DNA of 64,000 nt from positions 8,397,501-8,461,500 of the forward strand of contig NZ_CP031455.1 of the NCBI RefSeq assembly GCF_003391135.1, given 5' to 3'. The DNA is from Streptoverticillium olivoreticuli subsp. olivoreticuli (GTDB lineage: Bacteria > Actinomycetota > Actinomycetes > Streptomycetales > Streptomycetaceae). Position 1 is the first letter of the stretch; each line of letters opens with the position of its first letter. Positions 1 through 8,671 of this stretch are shown piece after piece. The notes under the pieces are model-generated. The model did no database searches, was not told where the DNA came from, and saw nothing but the letters and a program-made list of their open reading frames with translations. A program made the translations under genes and the position numbers.

Positions 1-3000
1 ATGTCGCGCACCGGGGTGGCCGTGCGCGAGAGCCTGTCGCGTACGAGCCGGACGACGGCGTCCGGCGTGGGGTGGTCGTACACGAGCGTGGCGGGAAGCC
101 GCACGCCCGTGGCCGTGATGAGCCGGTTGCGCAGTTCGACCGCGCTCACCGAGCTGATGCCCATGTCCTTGAACGCGGCCCTGCCCGCCTCGGCCGAAGG
201 CTCCTCCTCGCCGAGCACCGCCGCGGTCTCCGTGAGGATCAAGTCCCGTATGAGCGCGTCCTGTTCGGCTTCGTCGAGGCCGGTCAGCCGGGCGGCGAGC
301 TCCGACGGCTCGTCGTCACCCGATCTGTCGTCGGTGACGACGGCGACGGCCGCCGGGTCCACGGGAGCGGACGTCAGCCAGAACCGCCGTCGCTGGAAGG
401 CGTAGGTCGGCAGGGGAACGGGCCGCGCCCCGGGCAGTACCGCGCGCCAGTCGACGGGAACGCCATGGGCGTGCATCCGGGCGACCGCCGTGAGCAAGGC
501 GTGCGGCTCGCTCTCTCCGGCGCGCAGGCTCGGCGAGATGGTGGCCCCGTAGCCGGGATCGGTGGACTCCAGGCACTCGTCGATCATCGGTGTGAGTGCC
601 GGATGCGGGCCCAGCTCCAGGAACCCGGTGACGCGATCGTCCCGAAGCCTGTCGACCGCGTCCTTGAAGCGCACGGAATCCCGCAGGTGCCGCACCCAGT
701 GATCGGGATCGAGGGCGTCCTCGGTGGTCATGTGCCTGCCGGTGACGGTCGAGACGACGGGGATGGTGGGCGCGGCATAGGAGAGGGTGCGGGCGATCGC
801 GCCGAGCTCCTCCAGCAGGGGTTCCATGAGCGGCGAGTGGGCGGCGCCCCTCACCGCGACCCGCCGGGACTTGTGGCCTGCGGCGTCGAGCCGGTCCATG
901 AGCGCGGCCAGGGGTGCCTCGGCGCCCGAGAGCACGAGGGAGTGCGGCCCGTTCACGGAGGCGATCCACACGGGGTCCGGCAACCCGGCGAGCCACGGGG
1001 CCACTTCGCTCTCCGAGATGCGGACCGCCGCCATCGCCCCGCCGGGCGGCAGCGCGTCCATCAGCCTGCCCCGGGCCGCCGCCAGAATGCACGCGTCCTT
1101 GAGGTCGAGTCCGCCCGCCAGATGAACGGCGGTGGTCTCGCCGGCCGAGTGCCCCACCAGGCAGTCCGGGGTTACGCCCCAGGATTCGAAGAGCCGGTAC
1201 AGGGCGACCTGGACGGCGAACAGCGCCGGTTGCGCGTAGGTGGCGTCGTCGAGGAGTACCGCCTCCTCGGAGTCCGGGTCCGCCCACATCACCGAGGTGA
1301 GCGGCCGCTCCAGCAACGGGTCCATGGCGGCGCACACCTCGTGCAGAGCGGATTCGAACACGGGGAACGCCGCGGCCGCGGCGCGCCCCATGCCGGGCCG
1401 CTGGCCGCCCTGCCCGGGGAAGACGATGGCCAGCCCGCCCGGCGGGGAGTCCTCGGCGGTGACCCCGGCGGCCCGCTTGCCGTTCCCGAACCCTTCCGCC
1501 GAGGACAGCAGTTCCGCCCGTCCGGAGCCGCTGATGACGACCCGGTGCCTGTGCCGGGCGCGCGTGGTGGCCAGCGAGTAGGCGACGTCCTGCGCGGACA
1601 GCCCGAGGTCGGCCTGCACGCGCTCGGCCAGCCGTTGTGCCTGCGCACGGAGCGCCGCCCGGCTGCGGGCGGACAGGACCCAGGACGCGGTCGCCCCGCC
1701 GTCCGGCTCCGGGATCTCCGCGGTGTCGGTTTCCGGGACGTCCTCGGCCGGCGCTTCCTCCAGGATCACATGGGCGTTGGTGCCGGTGAGCCCGAACGAG
1801 GACACGCCGGCCCGGCGCGGCCGTCCGCTCTCCCGCGGCCAGGGCCGGGCCTCGGTCAGTACGCGTACCGAGCCGGCGGACCAGTCCACCCGGGACGTCG
1901 GCGCGTCCACGTGCAGGGTTTCGGGCAGCAGGCCGTGGTGCATCGCGAGCACCGTCTTGATGACCCCGACGGCTCCGGCGGCGGCCTGCGTGTGCCCGAT
2001 GTTCGACTTCACCGATCCCAGCCACAGCGGGTGTCCCTCGGGCCGCTCCCTGCCGTACGTGGCGAGCAGGGCCTGGACCTCGACGGGGTCGCCGAGCGGT
2101 GTGCCGGTGCCGTGGCCCTCCACGGCGTCGACGTCCTGCGGCGCCAGCCGCGCGTCGGCCAGGGCCTGACGGATGACGCGCTGCTGCGCGAGCCCGTTCG
2201 GCGCGGTGAGCCCGTCGGAGGCGCCGTCCTGGTTCACGGCGGAGCCCCGTACGAGCGCCAGGACGCGGTGCCCGTTGCGCCGGGCGTCGCCGAGCCGCTC
2301 CAACAGGAGCAGCCCCGCACCCTCGGACCAGACGGAGCCGTCGGCGCCGTCCGCGTAGGCCTTCGAGCGGGAGTCCCGGGACAGTGCGCGCAGCCGGGAG
2401 AAGTGGGTGAACGGCGCCGGTGACGCCATGACGGTGACGCCGCCGGCCAGCGCCAGGGAGGACTCGCCCGACCGCAGGGACCGGCAGGCCAGGTGCAGGG
2501 CGACGAGGGAGGACGAGGAGGCGGTGTCCACCGTCAGCGCGGGGCCCTCCAGCCCGTAGGTGTACGCGATGCGTCCGGAGACCGCGCTCCCGGCGGTCCC
2601 GGCGCCGAGCATGCCCTCCAACGCGCCCTGTCCGACGGGGGAGTTGGCGGCGTAGTCGCGGTGCATCGCGCCGGTGAACACGCCGGTGCGGCTTCCCTTC
2701 AGGGCCGTCGGGTCGATGCCCGCCTGTTCGAAGGCCTCCCAGGCGACTTCGAGGAGCAGCCGCTGCTGTGGGTCGGTTGCCGTCGCCTCCTGGTCGGACA
2801 TGCCGAAGAAGCCCGCGTCGAAGTGGCCCGCGTCGTGCAGGAAGCCGCCTTCGCGCGCATAGGTGGTGCCGGGGCGGTCGGGGTCGTCGTCGAAGAGCCG
2901 GTCGAGGTCCCAGGCGCGGTCGGCGGGGAAGCCGGACACCGCATGGGCCCCGTCGGCGAGCAGGGCCCACAGGGCCTGGGGGGAGTCGGCTCCGCCGGGC

Positions 3001-3101
3001 AGCCGGCAGGCCATGCCGATGATCGCCACCGGTTCGTCCATGGCCGGTGCGTGGTGGGCGGCAGGCGGATCGATCGCGTGGTCATCTGTGCTGACGGACA
3101 C
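1..3101 (-). CDS. Type I polyketide synthase, polyene loading module (KS-Ser/AT/ACP), 3' end outside the window
   Basis: This is the first PKS protein of a polyene pathway; 1033 codons are visible and the gene continues past base 1. I chose the GTG at 3101 because GGGAG lies five bases upstream and the KS start (VAIIGMACRLPG) follows at once. Order seen: KS (about 23-450), AT (about 540-840), ACP (about 950-1030). The KS active site reads DTASSSSLV, so Ser195 replaces the Cys, while His330 (GHGTGT) and His370 (NIGH) remain. That is the decarboxylating KS-S loading type known from NysA and AmphA. The AT has GHSAGE (Ser652) and GAAHSPL where extender ATs have HAFH or YASH. The ACP carrier Ser984 sits in GISSV rather than GxDSL. 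No dehydratase lies between AT and ACP. It is last in the glycosyltransferase-to-PKS operon, 69 bases after the ferredoxin gene. I infer it primes the chain with a decarboxylated acyl unit. Confidence 0.93.
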   Translation of the reverse strand, partial: MSVSTDDHAIDPPAAHHAPAMDEPVAIIGMACRLPGGADSPQALWALLADGAHAVSGFPADRAWDLDRLFDDDPDRPGTTYAREGGFLHDAGHFDAGFFGMSDQEATATDPQQRLLLEVAWEAFEQAGIDPTALKGSRTGVFTGAMHRDYAANSPVGQGALEGMLGAGTAGSAVSGRIAYTYGLEGPALTVDTASSSSLVALHLACRSLRSGESSLALAGGVTVMASPAPFTHFSRLRALSRDSRSKAYADGADGSVWSEGAGLLLLERLGDARRNGHRVLALVRGSAVNQDGASDGLTAPNGLAQQRVIRQALADARLAPQDVDAVEGHGTGTPLGDPVEVQALLATYGRERPEGHPLWLGSVKSNIGHTQAAAGAVGVIKTVLAMHHGLLPETLHVDAPTSRVDWSAGSVRVLTEARPWPRESGRPRRAGVSSFGLTGTNAHVILEEAPAEDVPETDTAEIPEPDGGATASWVLSARSRAALRAQAQRLAERVQADLGLSAQDVAYSLATTRARHRHRVVISGSGRAELLSSAEGFGNGKRAAGVTAEDSPPGGLAIVFPGQGGQRPGMGRAAAAAFPVFESALHEVCAAMDPLLERPLTSVMWADPDSEEAVLLDDATYAQPALFAVQVALYRLFESWGVTPDCLVGHSAGETTAVHLAGGLDLKDACILAAARGRLMDALPPGGAMAAVRISESEVAPWLAGLPDPVWIASVNGPHSLVLSGAEAPLAALMDRLDAAGHKSRRVAVRGAAHSPLMEPLLEELGAIARTLSYAAPTIPVVSTVTGRHMTTEDALDPDHWVRHLRDSVRFKDAVDRLRDDRVTGFLELGPHPALTPMIDECLESTDPGYGATISPSLRAGESEPHALLTAVARMHAHGVPVDWRAVLPGARPVPLPTYAFQRRRFWLTSAPVDPAAVAVVTDDRSGDDEPSELAARLTGLDEAEQDALIRDLILTETAAVLGEEEPSAEAGRAAFKDMGISSVSAVELRNRLITATGVRLPATLVYDHPTPDAVVRLVRDRLSRTATPVRD

Positions 3102-3170
3102 CTTCACTCCCGGTTTTCAAGTGCTTTCATCGGTGGGGGGACGCGGTCGGCGGATCATCCGGGTCGGACG

Positions 3171-3365
3171 TCAGTCCTCGTGCACGGTGATCGCCTGGGA
3201 CGGGCACAGGGCACCCGCGAGCCGGACCGAGGACTCCTTGGCGGCGCCGGGCCCGGCGCCGACGAGGGTGACCAGCCCGTCCTCGTCCTGGTCGAAGACC
3301 TCCGGCGCGGACAGCACGCACTGGCCCGCTCCCACGCAGCGGTCGGGGTCGACGGTGATACGCAT
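3171..3365 (-). CDS. [3Fe-4S] ferredoxin, P450 partner
   Basis: A 64-residue ferredoxin of the actinobacterial P450-partner type, which would pass electrons to the P450 encoded just upstream. Cys10-x5-Cys16 and a distant Cys54-Pro leave three cysteines, with no Cys at the usual fourth position, as in [3Fe-4S] ferredoxins. The ATG at 3365 is preceded by CAGGAGAG, a good ribosome site. It follows the P450 stop by 79 bases and precedes the PKS start by 69. It matches in position and type the polyene ferredoxins PimF, AmphM, NysM and RimH. Function is inferred from family and context. Confidence 0.93.
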   Translation of the reverse strand: MRITVDPDRCVGAGQCVLSAPEVFDQDEDGLVTLVGAGPGAAKESSVRLAGALCPSQAITVHED

Positions 3366-3444
3366 TGGCGTTTCTCTCCTGAGGGTCGGGTTCGGGCCCG
3401 CCGGGCGGCCTGCGGCGCGTCCGGCGGGCGGGGCCGGGTGGCGT

Positions 3445-4623
3445 CTACCAGCGGACCGGCAGTTCGTGCAGACCGTGCACCACGCCGTCGTGCTTGTAGG
3501 CCAGCCCCTCGGCGGGCACGGCGAGCCGGAGATCCGGGATGCGCTCGAAGAGCTTCCGGTAGGCGATCTCCATCTCGACCCGCACCAGGTTCTGCCCCAG
3601 GCACTGGTGCACGCCGTAGCCGAAGGCCACGTGGTGCCGGGCGGACCTGGAGGGGTCGAACATATGGGGGCACTCGAAGCTGTTCTCGTCGTGGTTGGCC
3701 GCGGCCACCAGGGGCACGATGCCCTCGCCCGCCCTGACGAGCTGCCCGGAGATCTCCACGTCCTCGACCGCCACCCGCAGGGACACCAGGTCGGCGACCG
3801 AGTGGAAGCGCAGCGTCTCCTCCACGACCCGGTCGTCACCGATCCACTGAGGGTTCGTCAGGAGCGTGAGCACCCCGAGCGCGATGTTGTTGGCCGTCGT
3901 CTCGTGGCCGGCGATGAGCAGGAGCATCAGCACGCCCGACAGCTCGTGCGGGGCGATCGAACCGGTGGCCAGCAGCCGGCTGACGAGGTCGTCGCCGGGC
4001 CACTTCCCCTTGATCTCGACCAGCCGGCCGATGTAGCGCAGCAGATCCTTGGAGGCGGCCTGCCGCTGCTGGTCGGTCGAGGCGCGGATGGCGACCAGGG
4101 TGCGCGTCCTGGACTCGAAGAACTCGCGGTCGGTCGGCGGCACGCCGAGCAGCGACGAGATCACCAGGGACGGGATGGGCAGCGCGAAGTCGGCGACGAG
4201 GTCGGCGGAATCGCCGGCGGCCAGCATGGCGTCCAGGCGCGCCTGGACCGTGAGCTCGATCGCCGGCCGCATCTCCCGGACGCGCCGGACGGTGAACTCC
4301 GGGATGAGCGCCTTGCGGAACCGGTCGTGCTCCGGGGAGTCCAGCCCCACGAACCAGCCCGGGATCTGCGCCTGCTTGGGCACCCCCAGGCTCTCGCCGA
4401 CGTTCGGGAAGCCCTTGTGCTCGGGGTTGGAGCTGATCTTCGGGTTGGTCAGTACGGCGCGTACGTCCTCGTGCCGGGTGACCAGCCAGACCCGTTCGCC
4501 GTTGGGCAGCCGCGAGGGGACCAGCCCCTCCTGCCCGCGGTAGTCGGCGTAACCGGGTGGCGGGAAGGGCACGCTGGGACTGCGCAGCGGGAAGTCGACC
4601 ACCTGTGGTGCGGATTGCGTCAT
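3445..4623 (-). CDS. Cytochrome P450, polyene macrolactone methyl-to-carboxyl oxidase type
   Basis: A 392-residue soluble class I P450. Signatures are the I-helix AGHETT (238-243), the K-helix ExxR (Glu269-Arg272) and the haem loop FGYGVHQCLG with axial Cys341. Adjacency to a ferredoxin gene and to the mycosamine genes matches PimG, AmphN, NysN, RimG and FscP. Those enzymes oxidise the exocyclic methyl branch of the macrolactone (C16 in amphotericin numbering) to the carboxylate that pairs with the mycosamine amine. Start ATG has GAGAGGGA upstream, and the gene follows the aminotransferase stop by 26 bases. A hydroxylase or epoxidase role of the PimD/NysL kind is less likely, because the ferredoxin gene normally sits with the carboxyl-forming enzyme. 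Substrate assignment is inference. Confidence 0.92.
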   Translation of the reverse strand: MTQSAPQVVDFPLRSPSVPFPPPGYADYRGQEGLVPSRLPNGERVWLVTRHEDVRAVLTNPKISSNPEHKGFPNVGESLGVPKQAQIPGWFVGLDSPEHDRFRKALIPEFTVRRVREMRPAIELTVQARLDAMLAAGDSADLVADFALPIPSLVISSLLGVPPTDREFFESRTRTLVAIRASTDQQRQAASKDLLRYIGRLVEIKGKWPGDDLVSRLLATGSIAPHELSGVLMLLLIAGHETTANNIALGVLTLLTNPQWIGDDRVVEETLRFHSVADLVSLRVAVEDVEISGQLVRAGEGIVPLVAAANHDENSFECPHMFDPSRSARHHVAFGYGVHQCLGQNLVRVEMEIAYRKLFERIPDLRLAVPAEGLAYKHDGVVHGLHELPVRW

Positions 4624-4649
4624 GTGGATATCCCTCTCGGACGGGCCGG

Positions 4650-5708
4650 TCAGCCGACGCCGTAGAACGCGCGGATCCTGCCGATCACGAAGTCCTGGTC
4701 GGCGGCGGTCAGCCCGGTGTGGGTGGGCAGGTACAGCCCGTCCTCGGCGAAGTCGTTCGCCTTGAGCGAGGGCCAGTCGGGGTGGAGGTACATGGGCTGC
4801 CGGCTCATCGGCTTGAAGAAGAGCCGGGTCTCGATGGACTGGTCGGCCAGGAACGCCCGTAGCTCCTCACGGCGTTCGGCCCGCAGGTCGTACATCCACA
4901 GCACGTCCCGGGGCGGCATCAGTGTGATGCCGGGGACGTCGGCGAGGCCCTCGTCGTAGCGCTTCTCGATCGTGCGGCGCGTCGCGAGGATCTCGTCCAG
5001 CCGCTCGACCTGGCCCAGGGCGACGGCGGCCTGCATGGCGGTCATCCGGTAGTTGTAAGCGACCTTCTTGTGCAGGAAGTTGTGTTCCTTGGTGAAGGCC
5101 ATGGCGCGCAGATGCTCCAGCTGTCCGGCCAGCCTGGGGTCGTCGGTGAGGCAGATACCTCCTTCGCCCGAGGTGATGATCTTGTTGGCGAAGAGCGAGT
5201 AACAGGCGATGTCCGCGACCGGGCGGACGCCGTGGGCCTCGGCGCAGTCCTCCACCACGCGCAGGTTGTACTGGTACGCGATGTCCATGATCGCGTCCAT
5301 GTCGCAGCGCCGGCCGTAGATGTGGACGGGCATGATCGCCTTCGTCCGTGCGGTGATCTTCTCCTCGATGCGGGTGACGTCGATGTTCAGGTCGTCCGCG
5401 CAGTCGACGAACACGGGCGTCGCGCCGGTGTAGGTGACCGCCCACGCGCAGGCGATCATGGTGAACTCGGGGACGATCACCTCGTCCCCCGGGCCGATGC
5501 CCAGGGCCCGCAGGGCCAGGGTGAGGGCGGCCGTCCCGGAGGAACAGGCGACACCGTGCGCGACCGCGTTGTAGTCCGCGAAGGCGCGCTCGAAGCGCTG
5601 GATCATCGGTCCCTGGGACGATATCCAGCCGTCCTCGACGGTGGCGGTGACGTATTCGAGCTCTCTGCCGTCCAGGGCGGGCCTCGATACCGGGTACGTG
5701 AACGACAT
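4650..5708 (-). CDS. DegT/DnrJ/EryC1 aminotransferase, mycosamine biosynthesis
   Basis: A 352-residue PLP aminotransferase of the sugar family. The cofactor Lys176 lies in FANKIITSGEGG and the conserved Asp154 in VVEDCAEAHG. Homologues in polyene clusters (NysDII, AmphDII, PimC, FscMII) transaminate GDP-3-keto-6-deoxymannose to GDP-mycosamine. I chose the ATG at 5708 because AAGGAGGAAGGA sits just upstream. An in-frame ATG at 5756 overlaps the glycosyltransferase stop as ATGA and would add 16 residues, so coupled translation from it is possible. The GDP-mannose 4,6-dehydratase that feeds it is not in the window and is presumably further into the cluster. Confidence 0.94.
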   Translation of the reverse strand: MSFTYPVSRPALDGRELEYVTATVEDGWISSQGPMIQRFERAFADYNAVAHGVACSSGTAALTLALRALGIGPGDEVIVPEFTMIACAWAVTYTGATPVFVDCADDLNIDVTRIEEKITARTKAIMPVHIYGRRCDMDAIMDIAYQYNLRVVEDCAEAHGVRPVADIACYSLFANKIITSGEGGICLTDDPRLAGQLEHLRAMAFTKEHNFLHKKVAYNYRMTAMQAAVALGQVERLDEILATRRTIEKRYDEGLADVPGITLMPPRDVLWMYDLRAERREELRAFLADQSIETRLFFKPMSRQPMYLHPDWPSLKANDFAEDGLYLPTHTGLTAADQDFVIGRIRAFYGVG

Positions 5709-5752
5709 CGTCGGTTCCTTCCTCCTTGTGTGTGGCGGGTGTTCGTGTGCGC

Positions 5753-7129
5753 TCATGTCAGGGCCGGGAGCCCGAGAATCCGGGCGGCCGCCGCCTCCCG
5801 GCCGCCCGCCGCGCGCTGCAGGGCCCCGAGCCGCTCCGCGTTCTCGCGGAAGGAGGGGGTGCCCAGCACTCGCTCGATCTTGTCGACGACGTCGCCGGGG
5901 TGGATGGTCTGCGGCCGGTCCAGGGTCAGGCTGATGCCGAAGTCCCGGCCGCGGGCGGCCTGGTCGAAGCAGTCCACCCACAACGGCCGCACCACGAGCG
6001 GCTTGCCGAAGTACACGCCTTCGTTGAAGCCGTTGCCGCCGCCGTGCGTGAAGAACACCTTCACGTTCGGATGGGCCAGGACATCGAGCTGCGAGGGAAC
6101 CCAGCTCTCGATGCGCAGGTTGGCCGGCAGCGACTCCTCGGGCGGCAGCAGTTGCTGCTGTTCCCTGGACAGCTTCCACAGCACCTGGTGCCGGCCTTCG
6201 AGCCGACGGGCGACCTCCACGATGGAGGCGACCTCCGTCCGGGTCAGCCGGGTGATGGTGCCGAGCCCTATGTAGACGACGGACGACTGGGCTTCCAGCC
6301 ACCCCGAGAGGTCCACGTCGTCCGGGGCCTCGGGCAGCGGCGGCACCATCGCGCCGACCAGCCGCATCTTCTCGGGGATGTCGAAGGGGTAGTCCAGCTC
6401 CGCGATCGAGTTGCACAGGATCAGCTCGGCCTGCTCGATCCTCGCCATGAGGGTGAGCGTCGGGAGGCCCAGCGACTTGCGCCGCCGGTGGTCCGCCATG
6501 AGGACCCGGCTCATCCTGGGCGTGCAGAACATCGTGACGCCCCGCACCTTGAACAGCTCGTTGCTGACGCGCTGGGCGAGGCTCATGCTGCCCGGCAGCC
6601 CGGTGTGCGGGACGGGGAAGCCCTTCGGGGTGTAGCTCTTGCCGAAGGGGGTGAAGGCCGTCAGCACATTGCTCGGCAGGAACGGCACGCTCAGCACGTA
6701 CGGGATCCCCCGGGCGACGGCCAGGTCGATCGCGAAGCCGCTGATGCAGTCGATGACCATCAGCGCCGGCTGCACCTCGTCGACGACGGCCGCGAGCCGG
6801 CGGTACTTCACGTCCTGCAGACCGGGCTTGAAGGACTGCTTGATGACCGCGCGGTGAGCCTTGAAGCGCGAGCTCTGGGTGACCTCGCGGTAGACCTCGT
6901 CGCTCCAAGTGACCGCCGACAGTTCGGAGATGACATCGCCCAGGGAGGCGAACTCCACCGGGGAGCGCTCCGCGATCCGCTTCACGTCGTCACGCCGCGG
7001 CTCGTCGGTGGCGAACCAGAGGTCCTCCACTCCCTGGCGGGAGAGCTCGCCGGCCAGGACGAGCAGCGGGTTGAGCAGGCCGCTCTCCGGAAGGCTGACG
7101 AAGAGGATCGGCCGTCGGGCGGAGTCCAT
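5753..7129 (-). CDS. Macrolide glycosyltransferase, mycosaminyl transferase
   Basis: A 458-residue GT1/GT-B enzyme expected to move mycosamine from GDP to the macrolactone. The N-terminal half opens with a Rossmann strand (RPILFVSLPESGLLNPLL). The C-terminal half holds VVYIGLGT and the nucleotide-sugar motif FFTHGGGNGFNEGVYFGKPLVVRPLWVDCFDQA. Length and position match NysDI, AmphDI, PimK and FscMI. The ATG at 7129 (MDSARRPILF) has AAAGGGA upstream; longer in-frame extensions look spurious. It is the first gene of the minus-strand tailoring/PKS operon. A PAS-LuxR-type box lies about 90 bases upstream at 7219-7234. Confidence 0.93.
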   Translation of the reverse strand: MDSARRPILFVSLPESGLLNPLLVLAGELSRQGVEDLWFATDEPRRDDVKRIAERSPVEFASLGDVISELSAVTWSDEVYREVTQSSRFKAHRAVIKQSFKPGLQDVKYRRLAAVVDEVQPALMVIDCISGFAIDLAVARGIPYVLSVPFLPSNVLTAFTPFGKSYTPKGFPVPHTGLPGSMSLAQRVSNELFKVRGVTMFCTPRMSRVLMADHRRRKSLGLPTLTLMARIEQAELILCNSIAELDYPFDIPEKMRLVGAMVPPLPEAPDDVDLSGWLEAQSSVVYIGLGTITRLTRTEVASIVEVARRLEGRHQVLWKLSREQQQLLPPEESLPANLRIESWVPSQLDVLAHPNVKVFFTHGGGNGFNEGVYFGKPLVVRPLWVDCFDQAARGRDFGISLTLDRPQTIHPGDVVDKIERVLGTPSFRENAERLGALQRAAGGREAAAARILGLPALT

Positions 7130-7740
7130 GTATTCCCTTTCGGTGGTGGCAGGGGCTCGTCGAGCACGTCCCCGTGCGGGTCGGCTGGCCGTACTCACCT
7201 TTGATCTCACGCCGGTCGCCGGGAAATCCTTAGACTCCGCCGCCCGCGGCCCGGTCCCTCGTTTCCCGGCGGCCCGCGTGGCGCGTGTCGTGTCCCCAGG
7301 TAACGGTCGGTCCGAGTTCCCGGGTGTTCCGGAAGATACTTGACGCGTTTTTATCGAGAACGCGGCAACCAGGAGTGGCGCGTGCTCGTCCGCGTATTCC
7401 GGCGGTGAATTCAATGCTGCCGTCATGTGTTCTTCACACGCCACTCCGCCACGGCCCGGCGCCCATTGCCGTATCACCCGCGAACCCCACATGTCACCGC
7501 ACGGTGACCGCTTCTGTGCGGAGAGTGAAAACCTGGCCCGGCTGTGGCGTAAAAGGGTGGCCATTGGCGCGATTTCGGCCGTACAGAGCCACCGAAGTGG
7601 CGGATCGCGACCGAACCTTTTCCGGTCGAGCCGCAGGTTTAAGCGACTTCACAATGGCGGTCGTTGCCCCCCGCACCGATGGCTAACTAGCCTTCGACTA
7701 ATCCCACCAGCACGTGAAGTTTCATGAAGGGGATCTTCTC
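7130..7740. other. Divergent control region between glycosyltransferase and PAS-LuxR genes
   Basis: About 610 bases with no convincing gene. The stretch from roughly 7420 to 7740 is richer in A/T than the flanking genes, as expected for promoters. It must hold the promoter for the minus-strand operon and that for the plus-strand regulator. Apart from the operator-like site at 7219-7234, I could not fix -10/-35 boxes with confidence. Confidence 0.6.
7219..7234. promoter_or_regulatory. Candidate PAS-LuxR (PimM-type) operator
   Basis: The bases GCCGGGAAATCCTTAG match 13 of 16 positions of the published PimM operator CTVGGGAWWTCCCBAG, including the central GGGAAATCC and terminal AG. It lies about 90 bases before the glycosyltransferase start and in front of the whole tailoring/PKS operon. 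The cluster's own PAS-LuxR gene starts about 500 bases away. The match is by eye; binding is inferred. Confidence 0.55.
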
Positions 7741-8454
7741 TTGTTGAATGCACTCCCCACGCTCATTGATTCGGCCCGGTCCGAGGCGGACGGCGACCCG
7801 TTGGACCGGGGCGGCCGCACGGACGTTCGCCAGCAGCCCGATCAGGCGGGCATGTGCGTGGCGGGGCTCGACGCGGCCCTGACCATCCAGCAGGCGAACC
7901 AGGAGTTCTTCCGGCAGTTCAACGGCTCCTCGGAGGAGCTGTGCGGCCGCAGTATCCGCGATGTGGTGCACCCGAGCGTCCAGCAGCCGCTGTTGCGCCA
8001 GTTCTCCCACTTGCTCGAGGGCAAGCACCAGCGCTTCGTCACCCCCGTCATCGCCGTGCGCCCCGGTGAGGGGTCCGCTTTCACCGTTCCCCTCACCGCG
8101 GTCGCGGTGCGCGGCGGACTGCCCGGCACCAACGCGATCCTCGTCATGATGCCCACGACCGGGGATGCCGAGGGGACGCGTGTGGTCACCAACCGCAAGA
8201 AGGTGCTGTCCGCCATGGACGCACGCATCCTGGAGGGCATCGCCGCCGGCATTTCCACCGTCCCCCTGGCCTCACGCCTCTATCTGAGCCCACACGGCAT
8301 CGAATACCACGTGACCTGTCTGCTGCGGAAGTTGAAGGTGCCCAACCGCGCCGCGCTCGTCTCCCGCGCCTACTCCATGGGCGTGCTCAAGGTCGGCACC
8401 TGGCCGCCCGAGGCCGTGGAGGACTTCGTGAAGCGCGAAGAGAAGGCCTCGTGA
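7741..8454 (+). CDS. PAS-LuxR transcriptional regulator (PimM/AmphRIV type)
   Basis: A regulator with an N-terminal PAS fold (VAGLDAALTIQQANQEFFRQFNGSSEELCGRSI onward) and a C-terminal LuxR helix-turn-helix (DARILEGIAAGISTVPLASRLYLSPHGIEYHVTCLLRKLKVPNRAALVSRAY). This two-domain form is typical of PimM, AmphRIV, NysRIV and tetramycin/filipin counterparts, which directly activate polyene genes. The start is uncertain. GAAGGGGA at 7726-7733 points to TTG at 7741 (237 residues). An in-frame GTG at 7714 lacks a ribosome site, and ATG at 7851 would give the short 201-residue form closest to PimM. It is first of a four-regulator block; a perfect hairpin follows the stop. Confidence 0.9.
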   Translation: MLNALPTLIDSARSEADGDPLDRGGRTDVRQQPDQAGMCVAGLDAALTIQQANQEFFRQFNGSSEELCGRSIRDVVHPSVQQPLLRQFSHLLEGKHQRFVTPVIAVRPGEGSAFTVPLTAVAVRGGLPGTNAILVMMPTTGDAEGTRVVTNRKKVLSAMDARILEGIAAGISTVPLASRLYLSPHGIEYHVTCLLRKLKVPNRAALVSRAYSMGVLKVGTWPPEAVEDFVKREEKAS

Positions 8455-8475
8455 AGTGAGGAGGTGCGAGGGCCG

Positions 8476-8498
8476 GGGTGCGGGAATCTCCCGCACCC
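8476..8498. terminator. Perfect 10-bp hairpin after the PAS-LuxR gene
   Basis: GGGTGCGGGA, loop ATC, TCCCGCACCC: a perfect inverted repeat starting 21 bases after the stop codon, without a T run. It could end the PAS-LuxR transcript. Because it contains GGGA/TCCC half-sites it could instead be an operator, but the spacing between them is one base too long for the PimM consensus. Confidence 0.5.
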
Positions 8499-8542
8499 GA
8501 CGGCGCCAATCCGGCCAAATCTCCCCGCTCTGACTCAAAGCC

Positions 8543-8558
8543 CTGTGGAATTGTCCAG
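8543..8558. promoter_or_regulatory. Weak PAS-LuxR-like palindrome before the first LAL gene
   Basis: CTGTGGAATTGTCCAG is an imperfect palindrome agreeing with about 13 of 16 positions of CTVGGGAWWTCCCBAG, including both outer CT/AG ends. It lies about 115 bases before the GTG of the first LAL regulator. Low-confidence site. Confidence 0.3.
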
Positions 8559-8671
8559 TTCCTCTCCTTAGTGTCATGTCGACTGGATCATGCAGGCCGA
8601 TTCCCCCGGGGACCGGCCGCCGGCGCGCCGATCGTCAACGAGGCCGCGGCCGGCTTCGCGAAAGGAACGCT

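Noticed and set aside
316..2970. Long Arg/Pro-rich reading frames over the PKS gene on both strands
   Set aside because: They are out-of-frame readings produced by high G/C at the third codon position; the PKS frame with its KS, AT and ACP motifs is the real one.
8479..8496. A second PimM-type operator in the hairpin after the PAS-LuxR gene
   Set aside because: GGGA and TCCC half-sites are present but separated by three bases instead of the two in the consensus, so I annotate a hairpin only.
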